DNA from: Blattamonas nauphoetae
Taxonomy: Eukaryota > Preaxostyla > Oxymonadida
DNA: 64,000 nt
Assembly: GCA_033064195.1 (NCBI GenBank)
Contig: JARBJD010000100.1
Location: 1 to 64,000, forward strand
Direction: 5' to 3'
In this document: piece by piece, positions 42,203-52,108 of the stretch
Layout of the letters: every line of letters begins with the position of its first letter
Position numbering within the stretch: position 1 is the first letter of the stretch
Translations under genes and position numbers: made by a program
The notes under the pieces: generated by a model
Databases searched by the model: none
Seen by the model: only the letters and a program-made list of their open reading frames with translations
What the model was told of the DNA's origin: nothing

Positions 42203-43479
42203 TATATCTTGCTCGATTCCTAACTTTCACCCTCAATGTCACTCATTTATAGCATATTAACTGCATTTTCCGTTTTATGATCCAGTTTGACGACTAGAAA
42301 TAGAAAAGCGAGTCAACTTGAAAGTGGACAGATCTGACTATCAAGGATATTTCGTCAACATTAGTCACACAAATGGGCGATTCTAAATCAAAACTTGCAT
42401 GCGTCTCCCTTTCGTCTTGAAGTTGAAGATCTCCCAGAAATCCTCCCAGTTCACAGGTCCAGCCACTATCGACATCATAAAGGTTTGATATTCAACTTTT
42501 CTTCATTCTCGCGTGATATCTTTCCGATTCAAAGTTCAGGCTCCTTCTCACCATCCAACTTTATTTGATTATGAATCTAGATGATCCGACCCGTCTCAAC
42601 CAGCGTATTGGATGTAGATCAGACTGTATGTATTGTTTTTTGTTCTCATGTGCTGAAACTCAGCACTTTTTTGTCTCGTCGCAAATCAAATCTCAGGAGC
42701 CATAAGGATCTCTCAAGAATCGCATGATTGAACGTTTTGGACTGTTTTCGCTCTATTTCTCCTTTTGTTTCAGCAATTTCTCGTTGTAAACCGTCAAATT
42801 CGATTCACTCTTTTCGATCTTCCTCCCACTGCTACAGTTCCTCTCATGCTCGTTTTTCCTTCACAATTTATCACAAACCGCATCGTCCGGATACTTTCTG
42901 AAATTTCCAAGACTAATCTTATCAAGTCTGTTGAATATGTCTCCTCGAACAGTTTGTGACTTTTTCTCCAATAGATGACCTTGTGTTGGTTCTTTCACAC
43001 AGAATGAGCTTTTTCCTTCGTTTTCCATCATTTATCTCTTTTTGAACTTGTTCTGTGATAAAAAGTGTGCACAATTGTCTTCAACAAAAAATGACGATAT
43101 CGAACGCGATCGAACTTTAATTCCACTAATTTTCCTGTTTTCTGTCTATTACACAGGTGAACGGTAATTGGGCAAAAAATAATTTTTGGTGACGCACATT
43201 AGTGTAAAACAAGTTTTCATTCAGAATCGCCCAAATCTCGACCATTTTGATACGATGTTTAATATATGTTCCCTTTCACTCTTCCTTCATTTGTTGCTCT
43301 CTCATTTTTTTGTGAAAACGAGTTGAAAACAAGTAGATCAGAGTCAAACAGTAAAACATGTCGTCAATTTCATCTTCACAACACCCAAAAATGCGTCTCA
43401 ATCCATTTCATCCCAATGACCTACCTGCCGAACTCAGACCTACATTCCGAACCTTTGACCTTCATGCCGAACTTCAACC
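42203..43479. other. Unexplained 1.3-kb segment inside ARM/SPRY copy 3, with a possible small spliced gene
   Basis: This separates the coiled-coil part (43480-43693) from the SPRY part of copy 3 and is absent from copies 1 and 2. I found no clear terminal repeats. On the plus strand, coding-like pieces occur around 42378-42485 (FRLEVEDLPEILPVHRSSHY), 42545-42625 (NLDDPTRLNQRIGCRSD, before GTATGT) and 42774-42959 (after TTTCAG: FLVVNRQIRFTLFDLPPTA, ending in TGA). They may be exons of a small unknown gene, but the phases do not join cleanly. Confidence 0.4.
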
Positions 43480-43494
43480 TACGTACCGAACCCA
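43418..43494. repeat. Short tandem array, about four units of 19-20 bp
   Basis: Units follow the pattern GACCTACATTCCGAAC with degenerate ends: CCTACCTGCCGAACTC, CCTACATTCCGAACCT, CCTTCATGCCGAACTT and CCTACGTACCGAACCC. The array lies at the junction between the coiled-coil part of ARM/SPRY copy 3 and the unexplained segment. Confidence 0.7.
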
Positions 43495-43693
43495 TGCCCG
43501 TCTTCTTTCTTCTTCAACTCTTCTCGATCGTTCTCCCTCTCTGTTTCTCGCAGATGATCCTTCTCTTCCATCTCCCTCATCTTCATCCGCAGTTGTTCTT
43601 CCATCTCCTGTCGCTCTTTTCCAATGTCCAGTCCAATCACTCCTTCTGGTTTCTCTCGTCGAGGAGTGAAGGAATGCGGAAAGTGTTCCATTA

Positions 43694-44704
43694 TAGGGGG
43701 TGAACTAATTATGTCCCCTCCAACTTTCTCAATATGTAGGGAAGGGATGCAACAAACAATACAAGTATAAAGCTTACACATAGTCGGTACATCGATTATT
43801 GTTTTCATTTTACATCATTACGACTTAATTCGATACTTTCAGGAAAAATGAGATCTCAGACAGACAATTCTCTTTCAATTCTCACTTTTCCAGGAAAGAA
43901 TGTTGATCAAACGGATTCATCGAGATTCAAAAAACTCGAATTTGTGAATAACGAACGAAGATCAATCCTATTAAAGTCAAATGGAGGATCCATGCAATGG
44001 ATGACAGGACAGATTCCTAGATGTCTATCCTCATCATTATTCAAATAATTGCTCTCAAAATGCATAGAATTTGACAATTTTTTTGTAGACAATCGATTTC
44101 AATGAAATCATATGTCCTCTCGTTCACTATCTCTTTCGATCCTCAGGAAAAGGTATTGCGATTTTCTTTTATCAAAATCAGTTTTCATTTCTGGATAATA
44201 GTGAAGAAATACACGTTTCAATGGAAGATTGAAATTTCTACCGTGGTTAGAGTTTTCATCCCCATTGTCGTGGATCTTGACAGTGGCTTCGATTCAAGTC
44301 TCATTTTCTTATTTCAGGACTTTTTCAGATTATAAGAAGGCCTCCTACGTGATATTTATGATCGACCACGCTATACCAACCTTCGAACGAAAAGAGATCG
44401 ACTTTTCTTTTTTCCACGACCACCATGAATGGAGCTCTTTATGTGCATTTTTTAGAGCACATCACGAGAAAAGAGTTGAAAAGAACTCCTATAGTTAATG
44501 TATTTCTGTCGAAGTTTCACACAGAAGAAAATATTCGTAAATCACAATCAGAAATGTCTGAATTGAGAGATCTATAGCACAAAAAATAGAAAATTCTGAC
44601 ATAAACATGAATTGGCTATGTGTAAGACATTGATGAAAAAATCAGTGCTGGTCACACCTTCGATACAGAGAAAACCTGCGGGGACAGAATTAGTTCACCC
44701 CCTA
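43694..44704. mobile_element. Non-autonomous mariner-like element, 1011 bp, TA duplications
   Basis: The ends are inverted repeats starting TAGGGGGTGAACTAATT, with one mismatch before GTCCCC. TA duplications lie at 43692-43693 and 44705-44706. The intact paralogues read TTCCATCAGAACACC at this place; here the flanks read TTCCAT-TA-GAACACC, so a C to T change created the TA target. The interior is AT-rich and has no transposase, only small frames such as 43848-44048 with no known domain. It is inserted in the last exon of ARM/SPRY copy 3. The transposase must be supplied by a relative elsewhere. Confidence 0.85.
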
Positions 44705-45489
44705 TAGAACACCTGCCACTTCTTTCCGAAGAGCCTTTCGTTGTTGATCAAACTCCGACGACTGCCTGTGCCGTTGCAGTTCTGTCCACATCTCGCCGAG
44801 TGTAGTCTCGATCAGAGAGAGTGCCGATGAGCTGCGACTCAGAAGCGAAAATTCTGATTCTCCCTCTTTCTCCAAAACTCCTTCCGGAGGTCCGCTCACT
44901 GGTTTGTCCTCTTTTACCTTCTTGTCTTTCTGACTCGAAATGAAATCAGAAAGACCAGTGCAGAGTGCGTCCAATCCTCCAACCAGCGACATCGCTCCAT
45001 TCTGTCGGCTCTCATTTCCATTCGAAGACGAAATCATTTCCAGACATTGCGAGCACAGCCCTTCAACAATCCCACAATTCAGAATCCCTTCCACGTCGTT
45101 CGATGACAGACACACACTGCACAGATGCCTGACACACAAAACAACAAAGCAACATCACAATCCAACAGCAGAAGAGGACAAGAAGAGAAGCGAAGAGAGG
45201 AGAAAGAGAAGGAGAAAGAGAGAGAAAGAGAGAGAATGAAGAGTGGAAGAAACAAACCCAATCGCGCGTGTCGCTGCGTCCCCAACTCCATTCTCCGATT
45301 TCTGAGTTCAATCCAAAGAACAATTACAACACAACAATCATCACAAAAGAGAAGAAGAGAGTGGAAGAGAGAGATGAGAAGAGAAAAGGAGGCAAACAGA
45401 GATCAGACCAACGAGGGAAGGAAGAAGAGAGCTAACTCGAGTCCGAACAGGCAGCGATGCACCACTCACAACCAACGACACCACACTCG

Positions 45490-45725
45490 GGGGCCGACTA
45501 TATCTCATCAAGCATTCCATCTATATCTCATCAAGTTTTGATCAAGGGTTTTCTCTTTCCCTTAATAGTCTTTTTTCAGTTTCAGAATTCACTCGAATTC
45601 AGACTCAACATGTCATTCTTATCTTCATCTCACTGTAGCTCTCTCTTTTTTCACCATTTTATGTAGAATAAACTCACTTCTGTCGTTTCAAACAAACTCC
45701 GTTGATCGAGCCATTGATTGTTTTT
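45490..45725 (+). repeat. Left long terminal inverted repeat of the 8-bp-duplication element
   Basis: About 236 bp. It contains two nested copies of TATATCTCATCAAG near the outer end and GATCGAGCCATTGATTG at the inner end. Confidence 0.82.
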
Positions 45726-45829
45726 TTCTCTAGTTGAGAATCAGAAACAGGGGACTCATCTTCGTTACCTCGCAGTTTATCGACTATTTCCATGTACGTT
45801 CATCTACATCAGTCAATGTTTGTATGTAA

Positions 45830-46856
45830 ATGTATTGGGATGGTTTGTTGCCGCTTTTTGGCCTACCAGGCAGAGTTGTACCATTTTTCTTGATGTTTCT
45901 TCTGGTCGACTTGGTGGAGGTATTCTCGATTGAAAACATCGACAGACTACATCATTTCTTATCAGCAACGCTGGCTGACATGCTTCAACAGCCAAAGCGA
46001 AGACAAAAAACCGCAATCACCTCGCCGTCGTCGGAAAGTGACGTTCTTCCATCATTTCACGAATCCAATCCATGTTTGACAGGACATTTGTCAGTATTCC
46101 TCCTCAAAATGAGGGCTAGCCACCTTTACGACGTCCTGTGGGTGTACGGTCTCCAACTTGCTCAGACTGGCGAAGTGAAAGATCTCTCCCTCCACAAGAA
46201 TGTCCACGCTGAACAGGAAGGCGAGTGTGAACCCTCTCCACTCGCAGGATGGACAGCGACCGATGCTGCCCACACTCACTCAACTCATCTCGAATTTCAT
46301 CCGTTCGTCACTGCTCCTTCTTCTCTCGTCGCAATCGTTCGTCCTGTCACTCCTGAACAGCCAGACGCAGAAAGAAAACAAATCTTCAGATGGAATTGTG
46401 GAGACTGAAGGCGAATGCAGCATCGATTGGATCAAAGACCACTCCCACTCCATCCTCGTCGACTGTATCGTCGGCCTTGGCTGCACCTCTCGCACTGTCC
46501 CCTCGTGTTCTTCCGTCTCGCTCATCGCCGACTCCTACCGACCAGACGCGAAGACAGCTATGACACAGTTCTCGTCGTGTGTTGGGATGAATGTTGTCCG
46601 GTCACTGCTGATTCTAAAGCAGCGAAGCAAAGAAATGTTTGAAATGAAGATCGCCCTCGTCGACGACGATTTAGGAGCGAATCAAGCGAAAGGATCTCCA
46701 CTTCCTCCCTCCATCCTCGACCTTGTTTCTCGCTTCTCGCTTTGGACACTCATCACTCGTCTTCCGCCAACCTCGCTCGTCGCATCGCAAACATCACTCC
46801 CGCCGACACAAACATCTTCGCCGAAGAAGAGGAGAGTTCGCGACACGAAGGATTAA
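45830..46856 (+). pseudogene. Unrecognised gene-like insert inside the TIR element
   Basis: One plus-strand frame runs to about 46365 (FLSATLADMLQQPKRRQK, FLLKMRASHLYDVLWVYGLQ, HTHSTHLEFHPFVTAP). A second frame takes over to 46856 (SIDWIKDHSHSILVDCIVGL, GMNVVRSLLILKQRSKEMFE, SILDLVSRFSLWTLITR). The change is near 46365-46400. The sequence is helical and globular-looking with no DDE transposase motif. It may be a captured host gene fragment or an unknown element protein. Confidence 0.45.
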
Positions 46857-46948
46857 CCGAGATAGAACGAAGTGGAGGAGAAGCTGGTTGATCCGATCAA
46901 CCAAATCGAGCTGATAGGAGTCCACTGATACTGAATCTCGATGTTGAA

Positions 46949-47185
46949 AGAAACAATCAATGGCTCGATCAACGTAGTTTGTTTGAAACAACAGAAGTGA
47001 GTTTATTCTACAAAAAATAGTGACAAAAGAGAGAATTACAGTGAGATGAAGATAGGAATGATGTGTTAGAGATGGAAAATCGATTCTTCCTTCTCTGAGA
47101 AAAGACTATTAAGGGACAGAGTAAAAGTCTGATCAAAACTTGATGAGATATAGATGGAATGCTTGATGAGATATAGTCGTTCCCC
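46949..47185 (-). repeat. Right long terminal inverted repeat of the 8-bp-duplication element
   Basis: Inverse of 45490-45725 with scattered differences and small gaps, so the two arms are diverged. Confidence 0.82.
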
Positions 47186-47802
47186 CACACTCGTCACACA
47201 CACCTGCCATACAAAACACAACCAGAGAACGAAGGAGAACGAAGGAGAGGGAAAGAGTGAGAAAGAAGAGCGACAGACGAAAAGTTGGTCTGAGCAGGGT
47301 TCGGACAATGTGCAGCACAATTCTTCCAACAATCCACTCGACACCACACACGCACTCATCTCTCCCACTTTGCTTTCTGCCGACAGAAACAAAAGACAAT
47401 ACAGATGACAGGAATTCATTCAGAAAACACAATCAAATTTGGGAAACGACGAACAATGATTAAATAAGAATGGCGAAGGAGAAACAAACCAGAGAGGATC
47501 TTGGAGTGGACAGAAAGTGCGACTTCCATTTTCGATTTTCCATCGCCATTCTTGAACTTGGTAAGACATTCTGTGAAGAATGGTATCTGAAATCGAAGGG
47601 AAGAATATTGGCAAAAGTGAATATATCGAATGACGAGAGTGATGGGAATGTTCCATGAAGAACGAGTCAGGTTTTCGTTTTATCAATGAAGAATCGTGAA
47701 TGTGTCAGAGAGAGAATAAAAATTTGGGCAAACCATGTTTTCGGGAATTGGAGTGTCTGATACGGTATCAATCTGATGATTAGATGTGGTATCTGTATGC
47801 AT

Positions 47803-48131
47803 CACATTCAACAATCGATCTAACCATAATAGTAGTCATCTCACACCTCCAACAATCGCTTCAAGTATTTCTCTCATGTTTCTGTATCCTTCTTAATTTC
47901 ACGAAATACTCGTGTTTCGACGAATAAATAGCGAACAGAGGAGAGAGAGACAGAGAATAAAGCAATATTGACCTGATTACTCAAAAACAGTTTATTTTCA
48001 GAAAGACTGAATGATGCACGAAAGTGAGGATGAAACACGAACCCGGAGAGGAAATTCCAAATAGGGAGAGAGACATAACAACAAAATGAGAGAGTGGAAG
48101 GAAGGGCAGTTTCAACTCCCACTTTTCTCAG
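47803..48131. other. Intergenic, no gene
   Basis: Upstream flank of ARM/SPRY copy 3 and 3' flank of the first small cysteine-rich gene. Nothing recognised. Confidence 0.45.
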
Positions 48132-48374
48132 CTAATACTTCTTCTTGCAAAGACAACATATGTGCATCTTCTTCTTGCTCTGGCATTTGCTGCACACGCG
48201 GCCTGTTGTTCCTCCGCGGCGTTGACCCTTGCATGAAAGGCATTTTCCATGCCACGCCTTTCTGCAGTCATTGCACGTGTTTGGAGGGGTTGCCGTTGTT
48301 GCCTTCCCGCCACATTGGTAGGACCTGTTCCTACATTCGTCTTTGAAGCAGATTTCTGGGATGTTGTACGTCAT
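48132..48374 (-). CDS. Small cysteine-rich protein A (80 residues)
   Basis: ATG at 48374, single exon. The cysteine pattern is C-x4-C-x6-CGGKAT, then four CxxC pairs (CNDC, CLSC, CSKC, CCLC) spaced by 7, 11 and about 9 residues. The rest is basic (Lys/Arg-rich), without a signal peptide or membrane segment. Paired CxxC knuckles suggest a zinc-ribbon-like or treble-clef metal-binding fold. I do not recognise the family. Relatives lie at 49392-49631 and 54177-54413, with the same length and spacing. Confidence 0.65.
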   Translation of the reverse strand: MTYNIPEICFKDECRNRSYQCGGKATTATPPNTCNDCRKAWHGKCLSCKGQRRGGTTGRVCSKCQSKKKMHICCLCKKKY

Positions 48375-48704
48375 TGCAGAAGGTCAAAAAAGTGACCCAT
48401 GATGGATTCTGCTGGACTATTCCTCGATCGACCATCCTCATGACTCGGGTGAGAATTCTGGGATGTGCGTAAATCAGTCAGTGATTCCTGTCTGAATGGT
48501 AATTAAGACTCCTCTTTCATCAGCCATTCGAAACACTCAGCCAAGAGTGATTCGCACCCCAGATGACTCCCTGTTTCCACACATATTGAAATGTATCAAT
48601 CGTCGAAAGAGCGTCATCAATGTCATCATTCATCCATCCATCCGAAGAGGTTTCTGTCCTCCAACCATCTGCGGCTCTCGCTCTGTTCGTGATAGGAGGA
48701 TGGG
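48375..48704. other. Flank with a SPRY C-terminal remnant
   Basis: A short minus-strand stretch near 48640-48690 encodes EPQMVGGQKPLRMDG, the conserved end of the SPRY-like domain, without the rest. Bases 48580-48620 resemble 53560-53600. It appears to be a patchwork of duplicated fragments. Confidence 0.5.
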
Positions 48705-49285
48705 AGAATCGCTCCTGATCAGAAAGACAATCCTGCGGAGTTCGAACTGTTCTGCGAACTGTTGTGGTTGGGGACACGACACCTGGTGTTGTCCATTTGA
48801 TGTCCAATCCTTCCATGAGAGTCGATTCCTCTTGAGACCGATCATTGGGTCACTCGACTTCACGAACGCTGTTCCTCACCAAACACAGAGTGTGATTCGA
48901 TCCGTTCTTCGACCAGTCTTCCCTCTCTTCCATTTCACATTTCACAACAGGAACACCATTTGACTGTTTTGTGTGTGTGTGTGAAAGGAATAATGAAGAG
49001 AGAACAGATAGCGGAAAGGGTGAAGTGGTGTGTTCTGCTTTATTCATCCATCACGACAGCAATCGTTCCTCCAACCATCTGCGGCGAGGACACAACTTCA
49101 GCTGATTCAATTTCAAATGCATCGTTCTTCTGGACGATGTACACAGCGAATCGGAAGGGAACTGGGATGTTCGTGAAGATGACTGGCTGTGTCTCTCCGT
49201 CTTGTGACAGTTTCAATGTTCGCTTTCCTTCTCGTCCATCTGCCTCCAACACCACTCGCTGCCCCTCTCTTCCTCCCGAAAATCC
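48705..49285 (-). repeat. Inverted duplicate of the 3' end of the kinase-SPRY gene at 57212-57775
   Basis: The minus strand here matches the plus strand of 57212-57775 almost base for base, including the end of the SPRY domain, a stretch of ACACAC repeats and the following non-coding flank. The duplicated block is about 0.58 kb. Confidence 0.8.
49040..49285 (-). pseudogene. 5'-truncated SPRY-like domain fragment
   Basis: Encodes VVLEADGREGKRTLKLSQD, VIFTNIPVPFRFAVYIVQ and the end MVGGTIAVVMDE, but nothing of the kinase or the first half of the domain. The homology to the kinase-SPRY gene starts abruptly near 49285, where it abuts the 3' flank of a cysteine-rich gene. It is a duplicated gene end, not a functional gene. 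Confidence 0.8.
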
Positions 49286-49391
49286 TATTTCACCAGTTCA
49301 TTCCGACAAAATGATAAAAAGGAAGAATGGACCGAACAATGAGGTGAAAGTGTGATAAGGAAGGGAGGAGCTTCTTGACGTGAAATCGAAA

Positions 49392-49631
49392 CTAGATCCG
49401 AAGTCCGCATAATGTGCATGTTCCATCTCTTTTATAGCCCTGTGTGCACTTGCTACAGAGACGACCAGTTTTCGAGCCCTGTCTCTCAGAATTGCAGGCA
49501 AGGCACGTCTTCTTCCATTTTTGACAACATTTGAAGCAGGTGCGTGGTGCCATAGGTCCTGTTGCTCTCCCTCCGCACAGGTAGCATTTCTCCATGCAGG
49601 CTTTCGTAGCGCAGATAGTTGGAGTGGACAT
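49392..49631 (-). CDS. Small cysteine-rich protein B (79 residues)
   Basis: ATG at 49631 (MSTPTICATKACMEKCYLCG). It has the same cysteine framework as proteins A and C: C-x4-C-x3-C-x2-CGGRAT, then CFKC, CLAC, CSKC and CTLC. It is basic, with no signal peptide or membrane span. The start codon lies 12 bases from the left border of the long-TIR transposon, so the insertion separates the coding sequence from its ancestral 5' flank, which continues at 53028. It may be silenced or driven by the element. A metal-binding function is inferred from the paired cysteines only. Confidence 0.7.
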   Translation of the reverse strand: MSTPTICATKACMEKCYLCGGRATGPMAPRTCFKCCQKWKKTCLACNSERQGSKTGRLCSKCTQGYKRDGTCTLCGLRI

Positions 49632-49643
49632 GAAATCTGTGTA

Positions 49644-50562
49644 CAGTCCTTTCCAAAAAGTTGATCAGGTGTTCCAAAAAGATGACTGATCGACTGGATA
49701 CCCTCGCCCATAATACTCTTTCTCGTGTCAGGACCACTTTCTCCGTTAACCTCATATCTCTTTTTTGTGTGCATACATGGACAGATCGTGACTTGAAAGA
49801 GGGTATGTCTTCTTTGTGGAGGGAACAAAACACACTTTGTCGAGATTTTTTGTCGTTTGTTTTCCGTCATGTTTTTGCTCTCACTATTCGTCCTTATCTC
49901 TAACAGGGCAAGATAATTCATTAAAATGTGAAATTACTCGGCAGTTTGCTTTTTCATCGCTGTTAAATACATATTTTCAGATGAAGAGAACTCATCCATT
50001 CCAAAGCAAGAATTGGGTGCGTATGTCAATTCTTAGCTCTTTTCTCTTCGTCCTTCTTCATAGTCACGACTTCTGGACGCCACTTCAAATGTGTTTTCCA
50101 GTTCCGAATGCACTACCTGCCTGTAATGACCACAAGAACGCTGATCCCGATTCTCTCTCTTCAACAACTTAACGTTGACTTTCGCATGTTTTCTCTCTTA
50201 TTTTAATCATGTTATTCAGGAATCACAAACAATACTTCCGAGAGAGGAAGCATTACAAGAATTTCTTCCCAAACTTTGAAAAGCCGTCATTTCACTGCAA
50301 ATATACATTTTTATGCTTGATTTCACTTGTCAAAATGTTTATTCCCTTCTATTATTCTCGTATTTCTTTTTTTTCTCGGTTTCAATACATATTCATCTCA
50401 TAACTTCCACTTCACTAAATTGTTGTTCGGATCTTTTGATGGACATGTGATGTTTTTTGGCACTTTGCATTTTTGTGACATCGACATTCGTTTATTCTCA
50501 TTTTTGCTCTCAAAACTACTGTACAAATTTTTCTTACTCGTCATTTCACCTCGACTACTTTT
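49644..50562 (+). repeat. Left long inverted arm of the IS630-type transposon
   Basis: About 919 bp. It matches the inverse of 52109-53027. Open frames inside it (for example 49816-50172) occur identically in the other arm and have no known domain. Confidence 0.88.
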
Positions 50563-50645
50563 TCCCATTTTCTGCAACTACCCGTGAACAAAACTGAAAA
50601 TGAAGTGGACCAAACATCACTTCACTGAACAAAGAATTCGATTCC

Positions 50646-51917
50646 TTACATATCCTCTCGCCTTACTGCTCGAGGCCACTGAACCGCTCGACAACTTTCA
50701 ATGCATCTGAAGACTTCATCAGGAGAGATCTGCGAAAATGCTTCACGAATCTGATCCAAAAAAGTGATTCTCTCCTTGCCAGTCACGAATTTGTGCTTCC
50801 ACTCTGTTTTTCCAGAAGCCAAAGACATTTTCGATGGGATTCAGGTCTGGACTGTAAGCGGCGTTGTACAGAATTCGTTGATTTGCCTCGAGAACGATGT
50901 TCTGAGTGGCCACATGGTGTATTCCGGCGTTGTCCAGGATAAGAACCCATCTACGTCGAGCTGTGTTGGTTTCAAGGAGTCTCCTGAGATATGCTTCGAA
51001 GACATCGGCAGTGATTGGACCTCGAATGAGCTCTGTGTGACCAACTCCATTGGGTGAGATTGACGTAATCGCGGTCAACGAAACGAAATTGGTCGGTCTT
51101 GCGACGAGTGGAGCCCTGCCAACTTCAGCCCATCCGTATCTCCGCACGCATTCGATGTTCCATGATGTTTCGTCCAAGAAGATTGGAAACCATCCGTCGC
51201 GGATGTGAGCCATCGCATTTTGGATGAAAGCCACGCGAGCATTCTTGTTTTCTTCTGTGTTGGCCGCTGGAGCTCTCACTCTGACACGTTTGAAGGAGAA
51301 TAGAGGCATGTCTCGGTTTACTTCATTCCGCTGTGACAACATCCGAAAGACTGTTGTTGGGCTTGTCTGGTGACCTTGCGCGCTGAGATGTGCCGCCATC
51401 TCTCTGAGAGTTCGCTGTCCGTCCTCCTGGAGCAGCCGTCTAACTTCCTGATTGCGGAACCTGTCGTTCCTTCGATCCGGTCTGCCTCTTCGTGGAAGAT
51501 TGTGAGTAATTGATTCGCCTCGGCGAAGTTGTCGAATGAAGCGAGTTGTTGTTGGGACAGTGAGCGTTACCCGTTGCGCATACCACGTGACTGATTTTGT
51601 CTCTCCATTCTCACGATACAGGAGCGTCAGTCGGACTCTCTTTCAGGTGTGGCTGGAGTGTATGGTCGATGGAGGATTGGTAGAAGTGGTACCAGAGGCG
51701 GAGGCGGAGGCGGAGGTGGAGGAGGAGGGGCCAACGCTTCGTACATGTCTACCTCAGCATGAAGGGCTTGCTGATTAATGTGTGGCGGCTCTGGTTGTGG
51801 CTGAATTTGGTACTGATGAAGTTGCGGAACGTAGTTTATTGCATTGTCTTGTTCTAATGGATTGCGCAAATCAAGATAAAGTGGATTTGGAAGAGCGTTT
51901 CCATCGTAGAAGTTCAT
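50646..51917 (-). pseudogene. IS630/Tc1-type DDE transposase, about two frameshifts
   Basis: A leader of about 95 residues (ATG at about 51917) includes a run of prolines. It is followed in another frame by a helix-turn-helix region (TRFIRQLRRGESITHNLPRR, TLREMAAHLSAQGHQTSPTT). The catalytic core shows PIFLDETSWN (Asp), WVLILDNAGIHH (Asp) and DLNPIENVFGFWK (Glu), with 33 residues between the last two. The C-terminus continues in a further frame (FLDQIREAFSQISPDEVFRC) to a stop at 50646. The shifts are near 51640 and at a run of six T near 50765; the latter could be a read error. It differs clearly from the transposase of 1620-3075. Confidence 0.85.
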
Positions 51918-52108
51918 GGAAGAGAACGATCGAAAATGGATGGATTGGCTTCGAGATAAAGAAGAAAAATTACTATGGGGACACCAGAATTTTGACCGAC
52001 TTTTGTGTTTACAGAAATTAGAATAAAATTGATAGTAGATGTATTGTATTGTCTAAATCGCGAAATGATAATTGACATTAATTGAAAAATTTTGTGGGAG
52101 TGAAAAGG

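Larger units (their letters stand above)
45490..47185. mobile_element. TIR element with 8-bp target duplication carrying a gene-like insert (1.7 kb)
   Basis: Inverted repeats of about 236 bp begin GGGG followed by CGACTATATCTCATCAAGC and extend to about 45725 and 46949. The flanks show an exact 8-bp duplication CACACTCG (45482-45489 and 47186-47193), and the uninterrupted sequence in copies 1 and 2 confirms the target. An 8-bp duplication fits hAT-, P- or Merlin-type elements. No transposase is visible. The 1.2-kb interior carries protein-like sequence (next entry), so it may be a Pack-type element with captured host DNA. Confidence 0.85.
41519..47802 (-). pseudogene. ARM-like/coiled-coil/SPRY-like gene, copy 3, broken by insertions
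   Basis: Exons homologous to copies 1 and 2 are spread over 6.3 kb: exon 1 47734-47802 (MHTDTTSNHQIDTVSDTPIP), exon 2 47490-47586, exon 3 47279-47376, exon 4 47187-47203 continuing at 45427-45489, exon 5 near 45250-45300, and exon 6 from 45128 down. Exon 4 is split by the element at 45490-47185. Exon 6 is split by the element at 43694-44704 and again by unrelated sequence at about 42203-43479. The SPRY-like end (41519-42202) is intact and terminates with MVGGTIPVEKCE. It is now a pseudogene, although each exon is well preserved, which points to recent insertions. Confidence 0.85.

Noticed and set aside
49816-50172. 118-residue open frame in the transposon arm, repeated exactly in the other arm
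   Set aside because: Its identity in both arms is explained by the inverted repeat. It has no known domain and may be chance.
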